From: an uncultured Bacilli bacterium
GTDB taxonomy: Bacteria > Bacillota_I > Bacilli_A > RF39 > UBA660
Reading direction: 5' to 3'
Assembly (NCBI GenBank): GCA_934122275.1
Contig: CAKOWI010000007.1
Coordinates: 1-64,000, forward strand
DNA: 64,000 bases
In this document: piece by piece, positions 44,339 through 53,210 of the stretch
Numbering within the stretch: the stretch's first letter is position 1
How the letters are laid out: every line of letters begins with the position of its first letter
The notes under the pieces: model-generated
Databases searched by the model: none
Told to the model about the DNA's origin: nothing
What the model saw: the letters and a program-made list of their open reading frames with translations, nothing else
Made by a program: the position numbers and the translations under genes

Positions 44339-44977
44339 TTAATTTTTAAAACTAGCATCTACATAATATATTTGTCTATGTTCTTTATAATATTGTTTCT
44401 CAAAATCAGTCATAATATTCTCTATTTTTCTCTCATCATTATGTAAATCTAAACTCACCTTATCAAAAACATACCAATAATTACTTAAACTTTCTAAAGC
44501 AGATGCAAATAATATCTTATTATCAGTTTTTAAAATTATATGCTTATTTTTCTTAAATACCCTATCATATAATTTTAAATAACTCTCATGAGTAAATCTT
44601 CTTCTCTCATCCTGTTTTTTAGGCCATGGTTCAGAAAAAGTTAGATATATTGTATCAATTTCCTTTCCAAAATAATAAGCAATGTTAGAAGCATCAGCAC
44701 AAATAATTTTTAAATTCTTTAATGAATAACTATTTGCATTTGTTAATGCAGTAGCAGTTTGAGATCTATCAAGTTCCAAACCTATATAATTAATATTTGG
44801 ATGTTTCTTTGCCATTTCAATTATAAAACTACCACGTCCCATACCAAGTTCCAAACATATTGGATTATTATTATTAAAAAGTTCTTTCCATTTACCCTTA
44901 TATTTTTCTGGATTCTTAATATAATATGTACTTGAATCAATTATTTCATTAGCATTTTTAACAACATTATAACGCAT
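44339..44977 (-). CDS. trmB: tRNA (guanine-N7)-methyltransferase
   Basis: 212 aa, the ATG before RYNVVKNANE being preceded by AGAGGTGATTTT. LELGMGRGSF binds S-adenosylmethionine and FSEPWPKKQDERRRF is the family catalytic signature. Methylates G46 in tRNA. Confidence 0.94.
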   Translation of the reverse strand: MRYNVVKNANEIIDSSTYYIKNPEKYKGKWKELFNNNNPICLELGMGRGSFIIEMAKKHPNINYIGLELDRSQTATALTNANSYSLKNLKIICADASNIAYYFGKEIDTIYLTFSEPWPKKQDERRRFTHESYLKLYDRVFKKNKHIILKTDNKILFASALESLSNYWYVFDKVSLDLHNDERKIENIMTDFEKQYYKEHRQIYYVDASFKN

Positions 44978-45033
44978 AAAATCACCTCTAACCCATTTTA
45001 CCACATAATATAAAATAATAAAACTTGTTAATT

Positions 45034-45070
45034 AAAAAAGTATGAAAATTGATTAATTCATACTTTTTTT
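45034..45070. terminator. Terminator after WG gene 1
   Basis: AAAAAAGTATGAA pairs with TTCATACTTTTTT; the WG gene 1 stop lies in the loop. Confidence 0.75.
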
Positions 45071-46771
45071 GTAACAGTCATTAAACTCTTTTACTACATC
45101 ATCTGTATAAGAATCATTTATTTTTAAAATATCTTTTTTTGCATTTTCTATAAGTATTCTAGTTTCTTCATCTTTACTTTTGCTTCTTTCCGTAACGTAT
45201 GAATTTATAGTATTAAAAAATTCATTCGCTTCATTTTCATTGGAAAACTGCCCTTTTATCGTTTTTCCTTGTAATTCTACTGATACTCCATATGTAGGAT
45301 TATTAATATCTAGGATGTAACAACTATCATCTTTCTCAACTAATACAAGATTTTCACTAAATGAAAATGCATTATCATAAACCGGTTTTACTACTACTTC
45401 TTCTTTTTTATTTATAAAGCCATATTTTCCATCTTTTTTAATAATTGCCAAACCTTCGGAAAAATCATAAACATCATCATAAACTGGTTTTATGACTTCT
45501 TCCACTTTTTTATTTATAAATCCATATTTTCCATCTTTTTTAATAATTGCCAAACCTTCGGAAAAATCATAAACATAATCATAAACTGGTTTTATGACTT
45601 CTTTCTCTTTTTTGTTTATAAAGCCATATTTTCCATCTTTTTTAACACTAACTAAGTCTTTAGAGAAGACATCAACGATATAATAAGCTGGTTTTATCAC
45701 TTCTTTTCCTTCTTTGTTTATAAAACCGCTCATGTTATATTTTTTTACCAAAGCCAACCCGTCTGAAAATCTACCAACATCATCATAAACTGGTTTAATT
45801 ACTTCTTTTCCTTCTTTGTTTATAAAACCATACTTACCATCTTTTTTAACACCTGCTAAACCTTCGGAAAAGTTATTAGCATCATCATAAACTGGTTTTA
45901 TTACTTCTTCTCCTTTTTTATTTATAAAGCCGTATTTTCCATCTTTTTCAATCCAAGCTAAATCTTCGGAAAAGTTACCAACATCACCATAAACCGGTTT
46001 TATTACTTCTTTTCCTTCTTTGTTTACAAAACCAAACCTGAAATCTTTGTAAACACGTACAAAACCTTCTGAGAAGTTACCAGCACCATTATAAATTGGT
46101 TTTACTACTTCTTTTCCCTCCTTATTTATAAAACCATACTTACCATCTTTTTTAACACATGCCAAACCTTCAAAAAAATCACCAATATCATAATAAACTG
46201 GTTTTACTACTTCTTTTCCTTCTTTGTTTACAAAACCACACTTACCATTTTTATTAACCTTAGCTAAACCGTCAGAAAAGTCATGAACCCAATCATAAAC
46301 TGGTTTTACTATTTCTTCTCCTTTTTTATTTATAAAGCCACATTTATTTGTAAAGCCACATTTCCCATCTTTATAAACACTTGCTAAGCCCTCATGAAAC
46401 CAACCAATAGAACTATAAATTGGTTTTACTGCTACTTCTTCTCCTTTTTTATTTATAAAGCCACATTTTCCATCTTTTTTAACACTTGCTAAACCTTCGG
46501 AAAAGTTACCAACATAATCATAAACTGGTTTTACTACTTCTTCGCCTTTTTCATTTATGAAGCCAAGTTTTCCATCTTTTTTAACCCTTGCTAAACCGTC
46601 TGAAAAGTCATCAACCCGATCATAAACAGGTTTTACCACTTCTTCTCCTTCTTTGTTTATAAAGCCATATTTTCCATCCTTTTTAACAAGTATTAAAAAC
46701 CCATTGAATTTCTCAATATTATCATAATTATCTAATTTTTTTCCAATATATTTTTTAACAATAGTCTCCAT
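45053..46771 (-). CDS. WG-repeat protein 1 of a tandem array
   Basis: 572 aa from METIVKKYIGKK, with AAAAGGAG 8 bases before the ATG. About a dozen 34-residue WG units (DGKYGFINKEGKEVVKPVYD, then a GNFSEGLARVKK-type half). One unit carries an inserted duplicate, KCGFTNKCGFINKKG. A conserved non-repeat tail of about 110 residues (ILDINNPTYGVSVELQGKT, NEANEFFN) ends the protein. No signal peptide. Own promoter at 46801-46828 and own terminators. Function unknown; the repeats suggest ligand or protein binding. Confidence 0.85.
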   Translation of the reverse strand: METIVKKYIGKKLDNYDNIEKFNGFLILVKKDGKYGFINKEGEEVVKPVYDRVDDFSDGLARVKKDGKLGFINEKGEEVVKPVYDYVGNFSEGLASVKKDGKCGFINKKGEEVAVKPIYSSIGWFHEGLASVYKDGKCGFTNKCGFINKKGEEIVKPVYDWVHDFSDGLAKVNKNGKCGFVNKEGKEVVKPVYYDIGDFFEGLACVKKDGKYGFINKEGKEVVKPIYNGAGNFSEGFVRVYKDFRFGFVNKEGKEVIKPVYGDVGNFSEDLAWIEKDGKYGFINKKGEEVIKPVYDDANNFSEGLAGVKKDGKYGFINKEGKEVIKPVYDDVGRFSDGLALVKKYNMSGFINKEGKEVIKPAYYIVDVFSKDLVSVKKDGKYGFINKKEKEVIKPVYDYVYDFSEGLAIIKKDGKYGFINKKVEEVIKPVYDDVYDFSEGLAIIKKDGKYGFINKKEEVVVKPVYDNAFSFSENLVLVEKDDSCYILDINNPTYGVSVELQGKTIKGQFSNENEANEFFNTINSYVTERSKSKDEETRILIENAKKDILKINDSYTDDVVKEFNDCYKKSMN

Positions 46772-46800
46772 AACGTTTCTCCTTTTAATTTGATACAATT

Positions 46801-46828
46801 ATTATATTTATTTATAAACGTTTGTCAA
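46801..46828 (-). promoter_or_regulatory. Promoter of WG gene 1
   Basis: TTGACA (46828-46823), 16-base spacer containing AAACGTTT across the junction with the -35 box, TATAAT (46806-46801). Confidence 0.85.
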
Positions 46829-46895
46829 TTTAAAATTTTTAACCATGAATTTTAATTTCTACTGTTATGTAAGAAAACTAAATAAGTTTTAAAGA

Positions 46896-46923
46896 GAAAA
46901 AAATCCGTTAAAAAACGGACTTT
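46896..46923 (-). terminator. Terminator of WG gene 2
   Basis: TCCGTT pairs with AACGGA; T7 on the minus strand. Confidence 0.85.
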
Positions 46924-46942
46924 AGTCTAAACATTTATCAAT

Positions 46943-48634
46943 TCATACTTTTTTGTAACAGTTATTAAATTCTTTTTCTACATCATCTGTATAAGAATCA
47001 TTTATTTTTAAAATAGCTTTTTGTGCGTTTTCTATAAGTATTCTAGTTTCTTCATCTTTACTTTTGCTTCTTTCCACAACGTATGAATTTATAGTATTAA
47101 AAAATTCATTTGCTTCATTTTCATTAGAAAATTGTCTTCTTGTTGTTTTTCCTTGTAACTCTATCGATACTTCATATGTAGGATTGTTAATATCTAGGAT
47201 GTACCAACTATCATCTTTCTTAACTAATACAAGATTTTCACTAAAGGAAAATACACCATCATAAACTAATTTTACTACTTCTTTTCCTTCTTTGTCTGCA
47301 AAACCGTACTTACCATTTTTTTCAACACAAGCTAAACCTTCTGAAAAGTTACCAACATAATCATAAACTAGTTCTACTACTTCTTTTCCTTCTTTATTTA
47401 CAAAACCACACTTGTCATATTTTTTAACACGTGCTAAACCTTCGGAAAAACCATAAACACCATCATAAACTGGTGTTATTACTTCTTCCCCTTTTTTATT
47501 TATAAAGCCATATTTTCCATCTTTTTTAATCCCAGCTAAACCTTCGGAAAAGTTACCAACATAATCATAAACTGGTTTTACTACTTCTTTTCCACCTTTG
47601 CTTACAAAACCATACTTACCATTTTTTTCAACATAAGCTAAACCTTCTGAAAAGCCACCAATATAATCATAAACTGGTTTTATCACTTCTTTTCCATCTT
47701 TACTTACAAAACCATACTTACCATTTTTTTCAACACAAGCTAAACCTTCTGAAAAGCCACCAATATAATCATAAACTGGTTTTATGATTTTTTTCCCTTC
47801 TTTATTTATAAAACCACGTTTGTCCCTTTTTAAAACCCGAGCCAATCCCTCGGAAAAGTTACCAGCAAATTTATAAACTGATTTTATCACTTGTTTTCCT
47901 TCTTTATTTATAAAGCCATATTTTCCACCTTTTTTAACGCAAGCTAATTCCTCGGAAAATTTACAAGCATAATCATAAACTGGTTTTATCACTTCTTTTC
48001 CATCTTTGCTTACAAAACCATACTTACCATTTTTTTCAACACAAGCTAAACCTTCTGAAAAACAATAAACTTTATCATAAACTGGTTTTATGATTTTTTT
48101 TCCTTCTTTATTTATAAAACCACATTTGCCCCTTTTTTCAACACGTACTAAACCTTCGGAAAAGTCACCAACATCATCATAAACTGGTTTTATCACTTCT
48201 TTTCCTTCTTTGTTTATAAAGCCATATTTTCCATCTTTTTTAACACAAGCTAACCCTTCTGAAAAACTATAAACTTTATCATAAACCGGTTTTACTACCT
48301 CTTCTCCTTTTTCATTTATAAAGCCATATTTTCCATCTTTTTTAACACTTGCTAAACCTTCGGAAAAGTTACCAACATAATCATAAACTGGTTTTACTAC
48401 TTCTTCGCCTTTTTCATTTATGAAGCCAAGTTTTCCATCTTTTTTAACCCTTGCTAAACCGTCTGAAAAGTCATCAACCCGATCATAAACAGGTTTTACC
48501 ACTTCTTCTCCTTCTTTGTTTATAAAGCCATATTTTCCATCCTTTTTAACAAGTATTAAAAACCCATTGAATTTCTCAATATTATCATAATTATCTAATT
48601 TTTTTCCAATATATTTTTTAACAATAGTCTCCAT
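46943..48634 (-). CDS. WG-repeat protein 2 of a tandem array
   Basis: 563 aa. Its first hundred or so residues equal those of copy 1, while the inner repeats differ (for example EKNGKYGFVSKDGKEVIKPV units not found in copy 1). The C-terminal tail is shared. Own promoter at 48664-48691. The pattern fits duplication followed by repeat shuffling, with recent homogenisation of the gene starts. Confidence 0.85.
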   Translation of the reverse strand: METIVKKYIGKKLDNYDNIEKFNGFLILVKKDGKYGFINKEGEEVVKPVYDRVDDFSDGLARVKKDGKLGFINEKGEEVVKPVYDYVGNFSEGLASVKKDGKYGFINEKGEEVVKPVYDKVYSFSEGLACVKKDGKYGFINKEGKEVIKPVYDDVGDFSEGLVRVEKRGKCGFINKEGKKIIKPVYDKVYCFSEGLACVEKNGKYGFVSKDGKEVIKPVYDYACKFSEELACVKKGGKYGFINKEGKQVIKSVYKFAGNFSEGLARVLKRDKRGFINKEGKKIIKPVYDYIGGFSEGLACVEKNGKYGFVSKDGKEVIKPVYDYIGGFSEGLAYVEKNGKYGFVSKGGKEVVKPVYDYVGNFSEGLAGIKKDGKYGFINKKGEEVITPVYDGVYGFSEGLARVKKYDKCGFVNKEGKEVVELVYDYVGNFSEGLACVEKNGKYGFADKEGKEVVKLVYDGVFSFSENLVLVKKDDSWYILDINNPTYEVSIELQGKTTRRQFSNENEANEFFNTINSYVVERSKSKDEETRILIENAQKAILKINDSYTDDVEKEFNNCYKKV

Positions 48635-48663
48635 AACGTTTCTCCTTTTAATTTGATACAATT

Positions 48664-48691
48664 ATTATATTTATTTATAAACGTTTGTCAA
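48664..48691 (-). promoter_or_regulatory. Promoter of WG gene 2
   Basis: TTGACA, 16-base spacer, TATAAT; identical to that of copy 1. Confidence 0.85.
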
Positions 48692-48758
48692 TTTAAAATT
48701 TTTAACCATGAATTTTAATTTCTACTGTTATGTAAGAAAACTAAATAAGTTTTAAAGA

Positions 48759-48786
48759 GAAAAAAATCCGTTAAAAAACGGACTTT
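48759..48786 (-). terminator. Terminator of WG gene 3
   Basis: TCCGTT / AACGGA stem and T7 tract, identical to the copy at 46896-46923. Confidence 0.85.
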
Positions 48787-48805
48787 AGTCTAAACATTTA
48801 TCAAT

Positions 48806-50524
48806 TCATACTTTTTTGTAACAGTTATTAAATTCTTTTTCTACATCATCTGTATAAGAATCATTTATTTTTAAAATATCTTTTTTTGCATTTTCTATAA
48901 GTAACTCTTTTTTTCGTGTTTCTTCATTTTTAATTTGATTTCTTTTTGCAATATATGAATTTATGGCATTGAAAAATTCATTTGCTTCATTTTCATTGGA
49001 AAACTGTCTTATTATTGTTTTTCCTTGTAATTCTACTGATACTTCATATGTAGGATTATTAATATCTAGAATATGCCAACTATCATTTTTCTTAACTAAT
49101 ACAAGATTTTCACTAAAGGAAAAAGCATCATCATAAACTAATTTTACTACTTCTTTTCCTTCTTTGTTTATAAAGCCATATTTTCCATCCTTTTTAACCT
49201 TGGCTAAACCTTCTGAAAATTTATAAACATCATCATAAACCGGTTTTACTACTTCTTTTCCTTCCTTATTTATAAAACCACACTTACCATCTTTTTCAAC
49301 ACCGGCTAAACCTTCAAAAAAGTTACCAATCCAATAATAAACCGGCTTTACTACTTCTTTTCCTTCCTTATTTATAAAACCGCACTTATCATTTTTATAA
49401 ACCTTAGCTAAACCGTTAAAAAAGTCATAAACCCAATCATAAATTGGTTTTATCACTTCTTTTCCTTCTTTATTTATAAAGCCATATTTTTTATCCTTTT
49501 TAACCTTAGCTAAACCTTCGAAAAAGTTACCAACATCATCATTAAAAACAAAATTTATTATTTCTTTTCCTTCCTTATTTATAAAGCTCTGTTTGACACC
49601 TTTTCTAACATGTGCTAAACCTCCAGAAAAATTATCAGCACTATCATAAACTGGTTTTATGATTTTTTTTCCTTCTTTATTTATAAAACCACATTTACCC
49701 CTTTTTTCAACACGTGCTAAACCTTCGGAAAAGTCACCAACATCATCATAAACTGGTTTTATTACTTCTTCTCCTTCTCTATTTATAAAACCACATTTAC
49801 CCCCTTTTAAAACCCAAGCTAAACCCTCGGAAAAGTTACCAACCAATCTATAAACCGGTTTCACTACTTCTTTTCCTTCTTTGTTTATAAAACCATACTT
49901 GCCCATTTTTTTAACCTTGGCTAACCCGTCTGAAAAGTTGCCAACCTCATCATAAACTAATTTTACTATTTCTTTTTCTTTTTTATTTATAAAGCCATAT
50001 TTTTCATCTTTTTCACCCTCGGCTAACCCGTCTGAAAAGTCATAAAAATAATCATAAACTGGTTTTATGACTTCTTTTCCTTCCCTGTTTATAAAACCAA
50101 ATTTACCATATTTCTTAACCTTAACTAAATCTTCTGAAAATTTACCAATATAATCATAAACTGGTTTTACTACTTCTTCTCCTTCTTTATTTACAAAACC
50201 ATACTTGCCCATTTTTTTAACCTTGGCTAACCCGTCTGAAAAGTTGCCAACCTCATCATAAACTAGTTTTACTACCTCTTCTCCTTTTTCATTTATAAAG
50301 CCATATTTTTCACCTTTTTTAACACGTGCTAAACCTTCGCAAAAGCCATAAACATAATTATAAGCACGATCATAAACTGGTTTTACTACTTCTTCTCCTT
50401 CTTTATTTACAAAACCATACTTGCCATCTTTTTTAACAAGTAATAAAAACTCATTGAATTTCTCAATATTATCATAATTATCTAATACTTTTTTTCCGAT
50501 ATATTTTTTAACAATAGTCCCCAT
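48806..50524 (-). CDS. WG-repeat protein 3 of a tandem array
   Basis: 572 aa. Starts MGTIVKKYIGKKVLDNYDN, with one residue more than its paralogues in the head. It contains a dozen or so WG units and the common tail, here with a KNEETRKKELLIENAKK variant. This copy has drifted most. It lies right after rpmA, separated by the rpmA terminator. Confidence 0.85.
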   Translation of the reverse strand: MGTIVKKYIGKKVLDNYDNIEKFNEFLLLVKKDGKYGFVNKEGEEVVKPVYDRAYNYVYGFCEGLARVKKGEKYGFINEKGEEVVKLVYDEVGNFSDGLAKVKKMGKYGFVNKEGEEVVKPVYDYIGKFSEDLVKVKKYGKFGFINREGKEVIKPVYDYFYDFSDGLAEGEKDEKYGFINKKEKEIVKLVYDEVGNFSDGLAKVKKMGKYGFINKEGKEVVKPVYRLVGNFSEGLAWVLKGGKCGFINREGEEVIKPVYDDVGDFSEGLARVEKRGKCGFINKEGKKIIKPVYDSADNFSGGLAHVRKGVKQSFINKEGKEIINFVFNDDVGNFFEGLAKVKKDKKYGFINKEGKEVIKPIYDWVYDFFNGLAKVYKNDKCGFINKEGKEVVKPVYYWIGNFFEGLAGVEKDGKCGFINKEGKEVVKPVYDDVYKFSEGLAKVKKDGKYGFINKEGKEVVKLVYDDAFSFSENLVLVKKNDSWHILDINNPTYEVSVELQGKTIIRQFSNENEANEFFNAINSYIAKRNQIKNEETRKKELLIENAKKDILKINDSYTDDVEKEFNNCYKKV

Positions 50525-50553
50525 AACATTTCTCCTTTTAATTTTATACAACT

Positions 50554-50581
50554 ATTATATCTATTTATAAACGTTTGTCAA
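50554..50581 (-). promoter_or_regulatory. Promoter of WG gene 3
   Basis: TTGACA (50581-50576), 16-base spacer, TATAAT (50559-50554); the same design as copies 1 and 2 with one base changed in the spacer. Confidence 0.85.
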
Positions 50582-50593
50582 TTTAAAATGTTT

Positions 50594-50623
50594 AAAAAAA
50601 AATATCATCAATAAGATGATATT
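50594..50623 (-). terminator. rpmA operon terminator
   Basis: AATATCATC pairs with GATGATATT, T9 on the minus strand. Confidence 0.85.
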
Positions 50624-50903
50624 ATTTTGTTTCATAAACGCTAACTTGTTTTTTATCTCTACCTTTACGTTCAAATTTAACGTATCCAGTAATTTTAGCA
50701 TATAAAGTGTGATCTACACCCATTCCAACATTAGTGCCTGGATAAATTTTAGTTCCTCTTTGACGATATATAATTGATCCTGCATTTATTAATTCACCAT
50801 CAGCTGCTTTCGCACCTAATCTTCTACCTTCTGAATCACGTCCATTATGAGTTGAACCTTGTGCTTTAACATGGGCAAATAATTGGATTTGTAACTTAAG
50901 CAT
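50622..50903 (-). CDS. rpmA: Ribosomal protein bL27 with N-terminal extension
   Basis: 93 aa. HVKAQGSTHNGRDSEGRRLGAK is the mature start region; the preceding MLKLQIQLFA is the Bacillota-type extension removed by Prp. The site reads QLFA where Staphylococcus has QFFA. Part of the rplU-prp-rpmA operon. Confidence 0.97.
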   Translation of the reverse strand: MLKLQIQLFAHVKAQGSTHNGRDSEGRRLGAKAADGELINAGSIIYRQRGTKIYPGTNVGMGVDHTLYAKITGYVKFERKGRDKKQVSVYETK

Positions 50904-50918
50904 AAGTTTGCCTCCTAT

Positions 50919-51221
50919 CTATAATATTTTGATATTTTTACTATAATCTTTTTCTAGTTCTTTTAACATATCTATCATGTTAATAAAGACCTTATTGATA
51001 ATTTCATTTTGTTTTAAGACTTGTACACTTAAAAGTCCAGATTTTTCTTCATATTTAACAGAATCCTTGTCAAATTTAATAGCTAAATTAATACTTGTAA
51101 TAGCTATCGAACTTACTGAGGCACAAACTATATCTTTACCATAATCATCATAATTTGCATGACCTGATATCTTAAAACTATCTATAAAATTATCTTTGTA
51201 ATTCACTTTTATTTTGATCAT
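50919..51221 (-). CDS. prp: Prp, ribosomal-processing cysteine protease
   Basis: 100 aa. SGHANYDDYGKDIVCASVSS contains the catalytic His and Cys 12 residues apart, the Prp (YsxB) signature. It cleaves the L27 extension before ribosome assembly. It sits between rplU and rpmA as in other Bacillota. Confidence 0.95.
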   Translation of the reverse strand: MIKIKVNYKDNFIDSFKISGHANYDDYGKDIVCASVSSIAITSINLAIKFDKDSVKYEEKSGLLSVQVLKQNEIINKVFINMIDMLKELEKDYSKNIKIL

Positions 51222-51231
51222 AAATCACCAA

Positions 51232-51531
51232 TTAAGCATTAATTTTAGAAATTGTAAGCTTAGTATATGGTTGACGATGACCTTGTTTCTTATGTGAACT
51301 TTTCTTTTGTAAATACTTGAAAATAACTATTTTCTTATTTTTACCATGTTTTTCAACTTTAGCTTCAACTGTAGCACCATTAACATATGGAGTACCAACC
51401 TTGTTACCAGCCATTATAACTTTATCAAAAGTATAAGTTTTACCAGCTTCTACGTCTAATTTTTCAACATAAATAACTGATCCTTCTTCTACAAGGTATT
51501 GTTTACCACCAGTTTCAATAACTGCTTTCAT
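51232..51531 (-). CDS. rplU: Ribosomal protein bL21
   Basis: 99 aa. MKAVIETGGKQYLVEEGSVI and KKSSHKKQGHRQPYTKLTI are family hallmarks; first gene of the rplU-prp-rpmA operon. AAGGAGGAATTAT precedes the ATG. Confidence 0.97.
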   Translation of the reverse strand: MKAVIETGGKQYLVEEGSVIYVEKLDVEAGKTYTFDKVIMAGNKVGTPYVNGATVEAKVEKHGKNKKIVIFKYLQKKSSHKKQGHRQPYTKLTISKINA

Positions 51532-51534
51532 ATA

Positions 51535-51635
51535 TAATTCCTCCTTCTTTAAAACTTAGACTCACCATTAAGGTACATATTTGTTTAATTTAAACCTTCT
51601 CTGTGTGGTTGAAGAACAAGAAGTTCATTCAAACG
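51535..51635 (-). ncRNA. L21 leader-like 5' untranslated region
   Basis: The minus-strand leader of about 100 bases between the promoter and rplU has CTTGTTCTTCAACCACACAG, then an AGGTT...ACCT hairpin and TAATGGTGAGTCT. This order resembles the L21 leader family, thought to mediate autogenous control of the operon by L21 or L27. Identified by eye only. Confidence 0.55.
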
Positions 51636-51640
51636 TTACA

Positions 51641-51669
51641 ATTTTATCACACAATTGAGTTTTAGTCAA
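51641..51669 (-). promoter_or_regulatory. rplU operon promoter
   Basis: TTGACT (51669-51664), 17-base spacer, TAAAAT (51646-51641) on the minus strand. Confidence 0.8.
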
Positions 51670-51758
51670 ATAATTATTTCATAGTTGTTATTTAAACTTT
51701 TTAGCCTTGTTAATTCTAATGATAATCCTACATAAAAAAGATTAACTCACAGCTAATC

Positions 51759-52316
51759 TCAATTTGTATTCTTTAATTCTTCTAAGAACTTATCTTTTAA
51801 TTCTGGATATATATCATAAAATTTATTTATATTAAATCCATTTTTATACCATCTTAATACTTTAGGAATCAAATCACTATTGTCTAATGGAACAAAATTA
51901 GGTCTATTTGGATACAAATATAATTTTATCAAGCCCTCTTTATCTAATTTTATTAGCTCATCATATACATTTTCTATACATTCAAAGGATATAACTTTTT
52001 CATCTCTTTCACTTACCACTTCTGCAGACCAACCGGTTTGATTTTCTTTAAAATTAGATGCATCTAATTTGTAAATATACCCTGAACAATTAAATATGTT
52101 TTTAAACATACCAGGTTTTCTTTCTACTAATTCTACTGGATAGTTTTTTCCATTACCGGATAATGAGTAAAATAAATCACTATGCATTGGTGATAAGAAA
52201 ATTGCCGCGATTGCTTTTGAATGACATGCATATACCCAGTCTTTCATATGAGTACTTTTATGTTTTTTTATTACTTTTAAGTTAGGAACACTACTTCCAT
52301 GATATACATAATTCAT
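51759..52316 (-). CDS. Hypothetical protein with YHGS start, 185 aa
   Basis: MNYVYHGSSVPNLKVIKKHKS, then DWVYACHSKAIAAIFLS. The Tyr-His-Gly-Ser start and Val-Tyr-Ala turn followed by an Ala/Phe helix resemble the first motifs of ADP-ribosyltransferase-like (PARP-type) folds, but no clear catalytic Glu can be named. The rest has no motif known to me. It lies between spoIVFB and rplU, a place where Bacillus has no gene. Function unknown. Confidence 0.6.
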   Translation of the reverse strand: MNYVYHGSSVPNLKVIKKHKSTHMKDWVYACHSKAIAAIFLSPMHSDLFYSLSGNGKNYPVELVERKPGMFKNIFNCSGYIYKLDASNFKENQTGWSAEVVSERDEKVISFECIENVYDELIKLDKEGLIKLYLYPNRPNFVPLDNSDLIPKVLRWYKNGFNINKFYDIYPELKDKFLEELKNTN

Positions 52317-52418
52317 ATTTATCTTTCCTTTATGTTTACATTAATTTCACCATGATTGTATCATATTAATAATGATAACAAAAGTATTTTAGCAGATTTT
52401 AATTTAATTTCAAAAATA

Positions 52419-53210
52419 TTATCTCACACAATAATAACCAAACTTCTTAGATAAAGTACTTTTTTCACTATGATACATATTTTTAATAAAAAAATAATTT
52501 TTCTTTTGTCTTCTCATTTTATTAATGTCTCCATCTTTTATGTAATAAGACTTTAAAGTATTTACTGGATATGTATATCTTTCAAATAAAAACTTATTAA
52601 ATAAAAATGGTGTATCATATATAGACATTAAAACTTTTGATATTATAAAGCATACAATCAACACATAACTATATTCTAACTTTAATCTTAATACTATGAA
52701 AATAAATACAAATATAAAAATAGTAATTACAGAAACTAAATTTGATAATATTAAAGATTTTTTATATGAAAAAAACATATTTAAAAATATATTTAATATT
52801 TTAGAGCCATCTAGTGGAATTATTGGTAATAAGTTAAATATAAGAATCGAATAATGATATTTTTTGAACATTAAAAAGGTATTTGAATCAATTATACTTT
52901 TACTAAATAATATATATATAAGTAAAAATAATATACTTTGCATAATAATACCTGATAATGCAACTATTAGTTCTTCTTTAAAGGGTTTATCAATAACATC
53001 ATCATAAGTAATAAAGCCTCCACACATTGTAATATCTACTTTCTTTATTCTCCATTTATATTTAACTGACATTATTATATGACCTAATTCATGCACTATA
53101 ATTATTGTAAATAAACTAAATATTTCCCAAAATAAACCAGATATTAAAGATAGAAATATAACTAATATAAAAGTATATGAAAAATTTATCTTACTACAAA
53201 TATTTTTCAT
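52419..53210 (-). CDS. spoIVFB: SpoIVFB-like site-2 protease (M50)
   Basis: 263 aa, several membrane helices. IIVHELGHIIMSV holds the zinc-binding HExxH and NLLPIIPLDGSK the third ligand Asp. In Bacillus SpoIVFB cuts pro-SigK in the mother cell, held inactive by SpoIVFA. The start overlaps the spoIVFA 3' end; the ATG before KNICSKINF is preferred to a start nine codons earlier, though neither has a strong ribosome binding site. Confidence 0.9.
   Translation of the reverse strand: MKNICSKINFSYTFILVIFLSLISGLFWEIFSLFTIIIVHELGHIIMSVKYKWRIKKVDITMCGGFITYDDVIDKPFKEELIVALSGIIMQSILFLLIYILFSKSIIDSNTFLMFKKYHYSILIFNLLPIIPLDGSKILNIFLNMFFSYKKSLILSNLVSVITIFIFVFIFIVLRLKLEYSYVLIVCFIISKVLMSIYDTPFLFNKFLFERYTYPVNTLKSYYIKDGDINKMRRQKKNYFFIKNMYHSEKSTLSKKFGYYCVR

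Larger units (their letters stand above)
45053..50581. repeat. Tandem triplication of WG-repeat genes
   Basis: Three genes with their promoters and terminators in tandem. Copies 1 and 2 are offset by 1863 bases. The stretch about 46460-47010 and its equivalent about 48323-48873 are nearly identical at DNA level, covering the start of one gene, its promoter, the terminator and the 3' end of the next. Copy 3 is more divergent in its repeats. Confidence 0.9.

Noticed and set aside
43810..44349. Long plus-strand frame opposite obgE
   Set aside because: Shadow of the obgE gene on the other strand; no RBS and codon composition unlike genes here.
45053..50581. Contact-dependent inhibition or polymorphic toxin cassette array
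   Set aside because: The C-terminal tails are the same in all three WG proteins, not variable, and no immunity genes follow.
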